A stretch of 62,602 nt of DNA, taken from positions 1-62,602 of the forward strand of contig MNEA01000127.1 in assembly GCA_001917435.1 (NCBI GenBank). Direction: 5' to 3'. Under the pieces are notes generated by a model, which was not told the DNA's origin, did no database searches, and was given only the letters and a program-made list of their open reading frames with translations. This document shows, piece after piece, positions 53,119-60,139 of the stretch. This stretch comes from Acidobacteria bacterium 13_2_20CM_2_57_6 (GTDB taxonomy: Bacteria; Acidobacteriota; Terriglobia; Acidiferrales; UBA7541). The position numbers were made by a program, and so were the translations under genes. Within the stretch, counting starts at the first letter, position 1, and the number at the start of each line of letters is the position of its first letter.

Positions 53119-53607
53119 CTACGCAGTAGCGACCCGCGCGGCGGGCTGTTTTTTCGAGATGACTTTGAGGACTTCGGAGGCGTGGCCTTTGGCTCTAACG
53201 ATGGGCCAGAGTTCTTCGATTTTTCCGGTTTTGCCGATGAGGAAAGAGCTGCGGATGATGCCCATGAAGGTGCGGCCCATGAACTTTTTTTTCTGCCAGA
53301 CGCCGAATTTCTGAATGGTTTTGTGAGTGGGATCGCTGAGCAAGGGGAAATTGAGTCTGTACTTCTCCTTGAACGAAGCAAGCGCCTTGACGGGATCGGC
53401 GCTCATGCCGAGGATGGCCGTGCCCAGCCTGTCGAATTGCCTCTTTGCGTCACGAAACTCGGACGCTTCGATGGTTCAACCGGGAGTGCTGGCCTTGGGC
53501 AAGAAAAAGACGAGAACGCGCTGGCCAGCGAAGTCCTTGAGCGCGATTTCTTTGCCTTCGTCGGATTGCAGGCGGAAGGCGGGGGCATTGGCGCCTACTT
53601 TGAGCAT
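53119..53607 (-). CDS. bcp: BCP/PrxQ peroxiredoxin with TGA at the peroxidatic position (candidate selenoprotein)
   Basis: A thioredoxin-fold peroxidase that reduces peroxides. Read from the ATG at 53605-53607 (ribosome site GAGGA seven bases upstream), the minus-strand frame gives MLKVGANAPAFRLQSDEGKE and VLVFFLPKASTPG. TGA (53476-53478, codon 44) comes next, then TIEASEFRDAKRQFDRLG and FPLLSDPTHKTIQKFGVW up to 53119. In BCP enzymes codon 44-45 is the peroxidatic Cys (STPGCT); here it is TGA. All else is intact over 162 residues, and there is no other cysteine; the usual resolving Cys site is Ser49. Selenocysteine is the simplest reading. If TGA were a true stop, the 95 residues from ATG 53406 would lack an active site. 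Confidence 0.8.
53447..53466 (-). promoter_or_regulatory. Candidate bacterial SECIS hairpin after the TGA
   Basis: On the minus strand GCGTCCGAGTTTCGTGACGC folds as GCGUC-CGA, loop GUU, UCG, a bulged U, then GACGC. The hairpin begins 10 nt after the TGA and its loop starts 18 nt after it. Known bacterial SECIS elements put a small loop with an early G about 16-37 nt after UGA, within the coding region, often with a bulged U. The fit is good but folding was by eye. Confidence 0.5.
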
Positions 53608-53700
53608 GGAAAGTTCCTCACGTCAGTTGTTGGAAGCATAACAGGAATCGGAGCGAATGGCCTCGGAAGATCGCCCTACAGACGTTCCTCATCTGCTACG

Positions 53701-53729
53701 AAAAAAAACAGCGACAAATTTCATTTCGC
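53701..53729 (-). terminator. Possible terminator just after gatB
   Basis: On the minus strand, directly after the gatB stop, GCGA-AAT-gaa-ATT-TG-TCGC (53711-53729) is followed by TG and a run of eight T (53701-53708). The stem is short with a bulge but the T-run is strong. It separates gatB from the peroxiredoxin gene, which has its own ribosome site. Confidence 0.5.
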
Positions 53730-55223
53730 TTACGCAAGTAACTTGCGGAGGATGTCGTTGACGGCCTGCGGGTTGGCTTGGCCGCGCGTTGCCTTCATGA
53801 CCTGGCCGACGAAAAATTTGAAGACGCCTTCGTTTCCGGATTTGAACTTGGCGACGTTGGCCGGATTTTTGGCGATGACTTCACGGGCCGCTTGTTCGAT
53901 GGCGACATCGCTGACTTGGGCGCCAAGCCCTTCGGCAGCGACGATTTCGGCGGCACTGCGGCCGGATTCGAACATGGTGGCGAAAACTTTCTTGGCGACG
54001 GCGCCGGTTATTTTGCCAGATTCAACAAGCTTCACTAGTTCGCCGAGAGCGACCGGCGAGACAGGGCTCGCGGTGATTTCCTTGCCGGAATCTTTCAGGC
54101 CGCGAAGAAGTTCGGTTTGCATCCAGTTGGCGGCAGCTTTGCCGGGAGCGCCAGCTTTGACGACGGCTTCGAAATAATCGGCAAGGGATTGCCTGCTGGT
54201 GAGAACTTCGGCGTCATAGGGCGTGATGCCGTAGGCGGTGACGAAGCGGGCGCGCTTGGCTTCAGGGAGCTCGGGAAGCGCGCGGCGGACTTCTTCGCGC
54301 CAGGCGGAACTGATGTGGACGGGGAGAAGATCGGGCTCCGGGAAATAGCGGTAGTCGTGGGCCTTTTCCTTGGAACGCATGGAGACGGTATGGCCTTCGG
54401 CTTGATTCCAGAGGCGTGTCTCCTGAAAGAGGCGGCCGCCGGATTCCAGGACGCCGATGTGGCGCTCCATTTCGTATTCCAGAGCTTTTTGGAGAAAGCG
54501 AAAAGAATTCAGATTTTTTACTTCGACCTTTGTGCCGAATTCCTTTGAGCCGCGCGGACGAACGCTAACGTTGGCGTCACAACGGAGCGAGCCTTCCTCC
54601 ATATTGCAATCGCTGACGCCGGTGTAGAGCATGATCTGGCGGAGCGTAGTGAGGTAAGCGTAAGCCTCCTCGGGCGTACGCATATCCGGCTGGGAGACGA
54701 TTTCGCTGAGCGGTGTGCCGCACCGGTTGTAGTCAATGTAAGCCTTGGTGGCAGATTGCGAGAAGCCTTCGTGGAGATTCTTGGCGGCGTCTTCTTCGAG
54801 ATGGAGCCGCGTGATGCCGATGCGTTTTTTTTCTCCGCCGACTTCGATTTCGAGCCAGCCGCCGGTGGCGAGCGGCAATTCGTACTGGGAAATTTGATAG
54901 CCCTTGGGGAGGTCCGGGTAGAAATAGTTTTTGCGAGCGAAGCGGGAATGGTCGTGAACGGTGCAATTCAAGGCGAGCGCGGCGCGCATGGCCATTTCGA
55001 CGGCACGCTTGTTGAGCACGGGGAGAGTGCCGGGGAGGCCGAGGCAGACGGGGCAGACGTCGGTGTTTGGGGGATCGCCGAAACGCGTGGAACAGCCGCA
55101 GAAGATTTTTGTGCGCGTGAGGAGCTGGACGTGGACTTCCAAGCCGATGACGGGCTCGTATTTCGCGAGCACGTCGGGAGCGATGGAGGCGGCCTCTGGA
55201 GCGGATTTCGCCATAAGAGACAA
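53730..55223 (-). CDS. gatB: Aspartyl/glutamyl-tRNA amidotransferase subunit B
   Basis: A subunit of GatCAB, which converts Glu-tRNA(Gln) and Asp-tRNA(Asn) to the amidated forms. The 497-residue product has the GatB landmarks YEPVIGLEVHVQLLTRTKIFCGC, the zinc cysteines (CGC...CPVC), DVCPVCLGLPG, RKNYFYPDLPKGYQISQYE, HLEEDAAK and the C-terminal YqeY-like helical domain ending VKATRGQANPQAVNDILRKLL. The ATG at 55223 or the one three codons later may be used; a TATAAT (55226-55231) sits directly before, which favours the later one if functional. gatA and gatC are not in the window. Confidence 0.95.
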   Translation of the reverse strand: MSLMAKSAPEAASIAPDVLAKYEPVIGLEVHVQLLTRTKIFCGCSTRFGDPPNTDVCPVCLGLPGTLPVLNKRAVEMAMRAALALNCTVHDHSRFARKNYFYPDLPKGYQISQYELPLATGGWLEIEVGGEKKRIGITRLHLEEDAAKNLHEGFSQSATKAYIDYNRCGTPLSEIVSQPDMRTPEEAYAYLTTLRQIMLYTGVSDCNMEEGSLRCDANVSVRPRGSKEFGTKVEVKNLNSFRFLQKALEYEMERHIGVLESGGRLFQETRLWNQAEGHTVSMRSKEKAHDYRYFPEPDLLPVHISSAWREEVRRALPELPEAKRARFVTAYGITPYDAEVLTSRQSLADYFEAVVKAGAPGKAAANWMQTELLRGLKDSGKEITASPVSPVALGELVKLVESGKITGAVAKKVFATMFESGRSAAEIVAAEGLGAQVSDVAIEQAAREVIAKNPANVAKFKSGNEGVFKFFVGQVMKATRGQANPQAVNDILRKLLA

Positions 55224-55266
55224 AGATTATAGCAGAGCAGATGCTGTGGCTGGCCGGACAGAGAGC

Positions 55267-55309
55267 GGACGGCCTCCCCGACTGGGTCGGGGTAAACTCC
55301 AGGCCGTCC
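55267..55309. repeat. Nested inverted repeat between gatB and the B12 locus
   Basis: GGACGGCCT (55267-55275) pairs with AGGCCGTCC (55301-55309), and directly inside CCCCGAC (55276-55282) pairs with GTCGGGG (55286-55292). The result is two stacked stems of 9 and 7 bp with an 8-nt bulge on one side. No coding sequence is seen from 55224 to 55365; this looks like an intergenic repeat element. Confidence 0.6.
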
Positions 55310-55339
55310 CTGCAGCTTCGGGGGCAATGGCGAAAAGCA

Positions 55340-55356
55340 CGGGTCTGAAAGACCCG
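55340..55356. repeat. Short palindromic repeat near 55.35 kb
   Basis: CGGGTCT-GAA-AGACCCG, a 7-bp perfect stem, followed by CCACTACAATC. Its reverse complement begins GTAGTGGCGGG, resembling GTAGGGGCG at 26257 and in the reverse complement of the hairpin at 59260, so the three look related. Confidence 0.5.
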
Positions 55357-55365
55357 CCACTACAA

Positions 55366-55923
55366 TCAGGCGGACGCGCGCTGGGCGAACGGGCGCAGCG
55401 CAGGGACGAAGCGCTCGGCTAGGGCGTAGGCGCCGAAGAGAAGAACGGCATAGAAGGCGTCGCCGGCCAGGGTGTTCCAGAAAAAGGGAATACCCGCAAG
55501 GTAGCAGGCGGCGAGGCCGGAGGCGGTTTTTGGATAGGAGTTCAGGAGCCACCAAACGGCAAAGTTGGTGACGAGGAAGAATTGGATGGCGCCGAGGAAC
55601 GTGGCGAGAGAGATGCGGGCGATGCTGCGGCGGTCCCGGAGCCAAAGGCCAATGGCGACGTTGATCAGGAAGCTGGCGTAGACGATGGGGAGTAGTTTGT
55701 GGAAGCCGATGAAAACGTCGCCAACAAAAAGCGCAACGAGCGGGAATGTGAAAGCAAGGCGGCGGTCCTTCAGCAGCGCGCCAGAGAAGAGCGCCATGGC
55801 GCCAAGGGGAGTGAAGTTCCAAGGATGCGGAGCAATGCGCAAGCTGGCGGCGAGCATAATCAGGGCGACCGCGAACAGAGTGCGATAGAGCAGGCGCGGA
55901 GTGTTAATGGCGTTTTCGTTCAT
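55366..55923 (-). CDS. DUF6580-like membrane protein (B12-locus)
   Basis: Starting at the ATG at 55921-55923, preceded by AAGGAGGAATCTC (a strong ribosome site), this gives a 185-residue protein with six hydrophobic helices. It begins MNENAINTPRLLYRTLFAVALI and contains IAPHPWNFTPLGAMALFSGAL, LVALFVGDVFIGFHKLLPIVYASF and GIPFFWNTLAGDAFYAVLLFG. It resembles DUF6580, small membrane proteins often found near cobalamin genes and reminiscent of ECF S components. No stop separates it from the DUF71 frame upstream, but the internal ribosome site and the repeat before it argue for independent initiation. Role in corrinoid uptake is inference. Confidence 0.75.
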   Translation of the reverse strand: MNENAINTPRLLYRTLFAVALIMLAASLRIAPHPWNFTPLGAMALFSGALLKDRRLAFTFPLVALFVGDVFIGFHKLLPIVYASFLINVAIGLWLRDRRSIARISLATFLGAIQFFLVTNFAVWWLLNSYPKTASGLAACYLAGIPFFWNTLAGDAFYAVLLFGAYALAERFVPALRPFAQRASA

Positions 55924-56697
55924 TGAGATTCCTCCTTGCTGAATCATCTGAGGGCGTTGAAGCAACCATCGAAGAGAGATTTCTCGCTTCGCTCGAAATG
56001 ACGGAATGGCCGGGCACATGTCCAAATCGGCCGGCAACAAATCGCAAAAGACAAAGCCATCGCGGTTGACGACTTCTCCCGTTCGAATAGGAATCGGAGT
56101 TTGAAAGATGGGACCATCGAAAACAAAGGTGTGGAATTCGCCGTTTTCGCCGCAGGGGTCGACGTGGGACGGAAGATCGCGGAACAAGGATTCATCGAGT
56201 TCGCGGCCAGCAAAGCTGGCGTCGAGAACTTTGGCGTCGACGCATGCGGCGATGGCGCGGAAATGATGCCGGTGGAAGTGCTCGATCAACTCGCGGGTGT
56301 CGCGCTTCCAAATGGGGAAGAGCGCTGTCATGCCGATGCGGGCAAGATTCTTCTCCCGATAGGCGCGGAGATCTTCGAGGAAGATGTCGCCAAAGGCGAC
56401 TTTGCGGACGCCCTGAGCGAGGTGAATGCGCAGGGCTTCTTCCATGCGCGCTTCGTAGACGGGATTGACGCATTGCGGCGGGATGAAAACTTCATGAAGG
56501 GGAAGGCCGATGGATTCGGCCTGGCGCTTGAGAAGTTCGCGGCGGACGCCGTGCATGGCGATGCGGTCGTAGGTTTCCGTGACGGTCGTGAGCAACGCGA
56601 CGACCTGGAAAGTCTTCTGTTGGAATAGCGTGTGCAGCGCCATGGCGCTGTCTTTGCCGCCGCTCCAACAGAAGAGGATGGGTTCGGGTGAAGTCAT
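55366..56697 (-). CDS. DUF71/COG2102 ATP-pyrophosphatase (B12-salvage type), frame continuous with DUF6580
   Basis: Residues 1 to ~225 of this 443-residue frame are a DUF71 (diphthine-ammonia-ligase-like) enzyme with the PP-loop CWSGGKDSAMAL at 10-21, the DRIAMHGVRRELLKRQAESIGLPL segment, FGDIFLEDLRAYRE and ENGEFHTFVFDGPIF. Bacteria do not make diphthamide; a comparative-genomics study (de Crecy-Lagard and colleagues, 2012) predicted a B12-salvage role for a bacterial branch. The gene starts one base inside the btuB stop (TGATG). A repeat at 55974-56003 codes for RAKREIS and overruns the original end, so the frame now runs into the DUF6580 gene. Confidence 0.72.
   Translation of the reverse strand: MTSPEPILFCWSGGKDSAMALHTLFQQKTFQVVALLTTVTETYDRIAMHGVRRELLKRQAESIGLPLHEVFIPPQCVNPVYEARMEEALRIHLAQGVRKVAFGDIFLEDLRAYREKNLARIGMTALFPIWKRDTRELIEHFHRHHFRAIAACVDAKVLDASFAGRELDESLFRDLPSHVDPCGENGEFHTFVFDGPIFQTPIPIRTGEVVNRDGFVFCDLLPADLDMCPAIPSFRAKREISLRWLLQRPQMIQQGGISMNENAINTPRLLYRTLFAVALIMLAASLRIAPHPWNFTPLGAMALFSGALLKDRRLAFTFPLVALFVGDVFIGFHKLLPIVYASFLINVAIGLWLRDRRSIARISLATFLGAIQFFLVTNFAVWWLLNSYPKTASGLAACYLAGIPFFWNTLAGDAFYAVLLFGAYALAERFVPALRPFAQRASA
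55974..56003. repeat. Dispersed 'GAAATCTC...GAAAT' repeat inside the DUF71 frame
   Basis: Minus strand: CGTCATTTCGAGCGAAGCGA followed by GAAATCTCT. From memory, this GTCATTTCGAGCGAAGCGAG text recurs between genes in many bacterial genomes, such as Bacteroidota and Acidobacteriota. Here it lies at the 3' end of the DUF71 coding frame and encodes FRAKREISL. Confidence 0.55.
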
Positions 56698-58874
56698 CAG
56701 TTTCGTCCAGTGAAACGGTAGTTGAGGCCGAGACGGAAATCGCGGCCGAGCGCAGGGAAGCCGAGGGCGTCCTGGTATTGCTTGTCGAAAAGGTTGGTGA
56801 CACGGCCAGTGAAGGAAATGCCACGAGCGATGAGATAGCTAGTGGCAAGATCGAAGCGCGCGTAGCCGGGATTGTGAGTCAAACCGAAGCCGAGAAAATC
56901 GCTGTCGGTGCGGATGCCTGAGAAATAGCCAGTGAGATTCAAATTCCAATGACGATAGAAAGTATTGAGGATGAGGCTGCCGGAGTTGACCGGACGACGA
57001 AGAAGGTGATTGCCTGGCATCTGGACGGGATCGAAGGCGTTGGGAGATTTCAGGACGCGCGTGTCGTCATGCGAGTAGTTGCCGTCAAGGCTGAGCCAGT
57101 GCCGAAGGCGCAATTGGCCCGAGAGATTGACGCCGCGGGCGCGAGCGAGATCCGTATTGAAGTACGTGCCGGTGCCTTGCGGGCAGGCGGTAGTGGTTGT
57201 GGGATCGAAAGTAAAGCTGACAATGTCGCGGAAACGATTGTTGAAGTAAGTGGCGGAGAGACGCAGGCGCTGACCGGCAAGAAACTGATCGAGACCAGCG
57301 TCATAGGTCTGGCTGCGCTCGGGGCGAAGTGAAGAATTGCCGGGGAAGCAAGGGTCGCTGCCGAAGGATTGCTCAAGAGCGGGCTCCTTGAAGCCCTGGC
57401 CGTAGGAGAAGCGCGCGCGAGTGTCGCCCCAGAAGCCGCGGCCGTCGTGGAGAGCGTAAACGGCGCCAGCGCGTGGAACAACGCGAGTGCCAAACGTCGT
57501 GTTGGCCTCGGCACGCGCACCGGCACTCAGGGTGAGGCGGGCAAGAGGCTGCCAGCGGGCATCGAGAAAACCTGCTTGATTGTTGCGACGCGCATGGAAA
57601 CCGGCGATTAGGCTCGGATAGGCATTCTCAACTTCGTATTCGTAGCCGGCGGCGACAGCGCCGGTGCGGAACGTATAGGTGGATTGCTCTTGAAGACCGG
57701 CGCGATTGAATTGGTCGACGAAAGTGAAGGCTGGAGGATTGGCGTTGGTATCCAGCGTGCGGTTTTCATGGCCGCTGAGGCGATGGATCCAATGCGGGCC
57801 CGCGCGGAAATCCCAGCTGAAATGAAAGAGGAGGAGTTTGAGGCGTTCGAATTGAGAGAGGCTGGGCGGGAGGAAGAGGATGGGTCCGGGAAGACCGGCG
57901 AAACTGGAGTTGCTGCGGACGGTGAGGCGCAAATGGTTCGCGTCGCTGAAACTGTAACCGAAGTTGCCAGAGAAATTGCGATTAAGGAATGCGTCGTTAC
58001 TTCCCTGGCCGTCGGTCTGGAAATAGGAGCCCGCGAGTGAATAATCGAACGCGCCGAGGAGGCCAGCTACCAAAGCGCCGCCGCGAGCGGAGGAATAGCT
58101 ACCGCCTTCGGCGAAAAGATGGAGTTCGGGAATGCGCGTGGCGCCTCGATGGCTGAAGAGTTGAACAACGCCGGAGACCGCATCGGTGCCGTAGAGAGCG
58201 CTTTCGGCGCCGTGAACGACTTCGAGCTTGTCAATGTTGTCAAAGGTTTGGCTGGAAAGATTGAGAAAGCCGCCCGGCTCGTTGAGAGGCGTGCCGTCAA
58301 CGAAAAACTTGGTGAAATTGGAGTTGCCACCATCGAGGAAGAAAGTGGTGAGACCTCCTTCGCGGCCGGTGCGAGCGATGGCGGCGCCCGGAAGAGTGCC
58401 GAGAGCATCCGCTAGCGAGACGAGCTGGCGCTGGCGGATTTCGTCTGGCATGAGGACATCGACCGGAGCGGGCGTCTGGCTGATTTCGAGAGGCTGGGAG
58501 TTGGCGGTGACCACGACATTTTCGGAGACTTGCGCGATTTCGAGCTTGACGTCGAGAGTGCGAGAGTCTGAAGCGGACAGCAAAAGAGAAAATTCGCGAG
58601 GGACGAAAGAGGTACGTTCGAAACGAATCCGGTAGGGGCCAAAAGCCAAAACTACAGTGTAGGCACCGTCTGCGGCCGTGGAAGTTGAAGCCGTGGGTAC
58701 TGCAGCGTTTTCAGGTTGAGCCGTGATTTTTACGCCCGCGATGGTGTAGCCGGAAGCGTCGGTAACGCGGCCGGACAGATGGGCATCCGTGGAATTGCTT
58801 TGCGCTTGCAAGGAAAAGCTGAGTACAGAAACTGCGAAGAGAAGAAAGGCAGTTCGAAGAAGAGTCATATTCAT
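56697..58874 (-). CDS. btuB: TonB-dependent cobalamin receptor (BtuB-like)
   Basis: An outer-membrane receptor that would bring corrinoids into the periplasm. From the ATG at 58872-58874, with GGAGG six bases before it, the protein is 725 residues. The open frame continues 63 codons further through the riboswitch but is not coding. It has a signal peptide (TAFLLFAVSVLSFSLQAQ), a carboxypeptidase-regulatory-like domain (AHLSGRVTDASGYTIAGVKI, ~27-105), a plug domain (PVDVLMPDEIRQRQLVSLADAL ... VEVVHGAESALYGTDAVSGVVQLF) and a 22-strand-type barrel to the end. The cobalamin riboswitch upstream is the best evidence for the substrate. Confidence 0.88.
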   Translation of the reverse strand: MNMTLLRTAFLLFAVSVLSFSLQAQSNSTDAHLSGRVTDASGYTIAGVKITAQPENAAVPTASTSTAADGAYTVVLAFGPYRIRFERTSFVPREFSLLLSASDSRTLDVKLEIAQVSENVVVTANSQPLEISQTPAPVDVLMPDEIRQRQLVSLADALGTLPGAAIARTGREGGLTTFFLDGGNSNFTKFFVDGTPLNEPGGFLNLSSQTFDNIDKLEVVHGAESALYGTDAVSGVVQLFSHRGATRIPELHLFAEGGSYSSARGGALVAGLLGAFDYSLAGSYFQTDGQGSNDAFLNRNFSGNFGYSFSDANHLRLTVRSNSSFAGLPGPILFLPPSLSQFERLKLLLFHFSWDFRAGPHWIHRLSGHENRTLDTNANPPAFTFVDQFNRAGLQEQSTYTFRTGAVAAGYEYEVENAYPSLIAGFHARRNNQAGFLDARWQPLARLTLSAGARAEANTTFGTRVVPRAGAVYALHDGRGFWGDTRARFSYGQGFKEPALEQSFGSDPCFPGNSSLRPERSQTYDAGLDQFLAGQRLRLSATYFNNRFRDIVSFTFDPTTTTACPQGTGTYFNTDLARARGVNLSGQLRLRHWLSLDGNYSHDDTRVLKSPNAFDPVQMPGNHLLRRPVNSGSLILNTFYRHWNLNLTGYFSGIRTDSDFLGFGLTHNPGYARFDLATSYLIARGISFTGRVTNLFDKQYQDALGFPALGRDFRLGLNYRFTGRN

Positions 58875-58939
58875 TTGATCCTCCGCTCCCTCTCGCGCGG
58901 GAGTTGAAGGTTGACCAGTGCGATCAAAAGGAATCGTAC

Positions 58940-59120
58940 GGCTGCGAACTTCGCCGGTCTCCTGGCTTGGCGGTAGCTCCGGCCCTTTCGAATCAGGACC
59001 GTTGCGGGACCTTCCCGCGGAGTCGCCCAGCGATGGAGCGACTGGCCGCAGTGGCCCACGCATACACTGAATCCGCCCTACAGTCGCGCGGCGGCGACGG
59101 CTTTTCTTGAATTGGCGATC
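58940..59120 (-). ncRNA. Cobalamin riboswitch upstream of btuB
   Basis: The minus-strand leader holds a perfect B12 box AAGCCAGGAGACCGGCGA (58951-58968), the upstream GGGAAGG (within GCGGGAAGGTCCCGCAACGG), GCCACTG at 59049-59055 and a further ACTGTAGGGCGG (59073-59084). These match the 3' two-thirds of the classic aptamer; the 5' part is divergent. A small hairpin (CTCCC...GGGAG) just before the btuB ribosome site (GCGGAGGATC) suggests translational control, since no terminator is visible. Confidence 0.82.
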
Positions 59121-59162
59121 AGATTTCGCTAAGACAACATTCGCGAAATCAACAATTCAAGT

Positions 59163-59182
59163 GCAACCGCTGATGCGGTTGC
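59163..59182. repeat. Perfect 8-bp hairpin near 59.17 kb
   Basis: GCAACCGC-TGAT-GCGGTTGC. It lies in the 59121-59284 non-coding gap between the btuB riboswitch and btuD. No T-run; possibly a palindromic repeat unit. Confidence 0.5.
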
Positions 59183-59259
59183 CCGTCTTCCCGAGCACGA
59201 AGTTCGCGGTTATTGTGGTCTGCAGCACGGGGCCGCAGGGTCGGGGTTAACGAGAAGAA

Positions 59260-59279
59260 GGGCGAACTAAAGTTCGCCC
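59260..59279. repeat. Perfect 9-bp hairpin after btuD
   Basis: GGGCGAACT-AA-AGTTCGCCC followed by CCTACACTAC. It is just past the btuD stop on the minus strand and belongs with the CTTTAG-centred palindromes at 26259 and 55340. It could act as a 3' end hairpin for the btuF-btuC-btuD transcript. Confidence 0.55.
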
Positions 59280-59284
59280 CTACA

Positions 59285-60139
59285 CTACGTTCCAGCTAGA
59301 ACGGTGACGCGCGGCCGGCCGGAGGAGCCAAGCTCCACGGTAAGCGGCGTCTGGAAAACCTGTTCGAGCAATTCGCGCTGATAAATGTTTATGGGCGGAC
59401 CGACACGCAAGCAACGGCCGCGCTGCATCAAGACGACTTGATCAGCATATTCGGCGGCGAGATTCAGCTCGTGCGTGACGACGATGACGGTGTAACGATT
59501 TGCAGCGGCGAGACGGCGGAGAGCATCGAGCAAACCGATCTGCGCGGCGATATCGAGATGGAGAGTGGGTTCATCAAGCAGCAGCAGCAGAGGCTGCTGG
59601 GCTAGGGCGCGGGCGAGAATGACACGCTGCTTTTCGCCGCCGGAAATCTGGTCCATCCAGCGATCGCTGAGATCGGTGGCCCCCACCTGGGCGAGAGCAT
59701 TCTTGGCGATGATGACGTCGTCTTCGGATTCAAAACGCAGCGAGCGGCCATGAGCATGCCGGCCCTGAAGGACAAATTCCCAGGCGCGGGCGGGAAAAAG
59801 CAAACGGCTCTCTTGCTGGACGACGGCGATGCGCTGCGCGCGGGTGCGAGGAGTAAGCGAGTGAGTGACGAAGCCGTTGAGCAAAATGCGCCCGGAGAGA
59901 GGCGCAAGTTCACCGGAGACTAATTTCAGCAATGTGGACTTGCCGCTGGCATTGGGGCCAAGAATGGCCACTATTTCGCCGGGTCGGGCCTGAAAGCTGG
60001 TTGCCTCCAGCGTGAAGAGCGGAGCTTGCGCGGGATTCGCGGAATAGGCATAGCTGACTTGCTCGACACTCAGGCGTATTTCGTTGGCCAGGCGGCCAGC
60101 TTCGGCAAGATGCCGCGCGTGAGAGGAACCAGGGCTCAT
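59285..60139 (-). CDS. btuD: Vitamin B12 ABC transporter ATP-binding protein
   Basis: The ATPase of the corrinoid importer. The 284-residue protein has Walker A LGPNASGKSTLLKLVSG, signature ISGGEKQRVILARAL, Walker B LLLLLDEPTLHLD and the H-loop VTHELNLAAEYAD, all FecE/BtuD-type. The first ~22 residues before LSVEQVSYAYS are extra. Its ATG overlaps the btuC stop (ATGA), so the pair is translationally coupled. The B12 assignment rests on the riboswitch before btuF. Confidence 0.9.
   Translation of the reverse strand: MSPGSSHARHLAEAGRLANEIRLSVEQVSYAYSANPAQAPLFTLEATSFQARPGEIVAILGPNASGKSTLLKLVSGELAPLSGRILLNGFVTHSLTPRTRAQRIAVVQQESRLLFPARAWEFVLQGRHAHGRSLRFESEDDVIIAKNALAQVGATDLSDRWMDQISGGEKQRVILARALAQQPLLLLLDEPTLHLDIAAQIGLLDALRRLAAANRYTVIVVTHELNLAAEYADQVVLMQRGRCLRVGPPINIYQRELLEQVFQTPLTVELGSSGRPRVTVLAGT

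Noticed and set aside
53119..53607. Peroxiredoxin treated as a simple pseudogene
   Set aside because: It has no frameshift, no second stop and a good ribosome site; the only stop falls on the catalytic codon and is a TGA, so selenocysteine explains it better, though a nonsense mutation cannot be excluded.
55201..55240. TATAAT directly before gatB as a firm promoter
   Set aside because: It lies 3 bp from the first ATG and has no -35 box at a usable distance; mentioned only as a weak hint for the start choice.
58875..59063. N-terminal extension of btuB
   Set aside because: It runs through the cobalamin riboswitch and lacks a ribosome site; the ATG at 58874 has a good site and starts a signal peptide.
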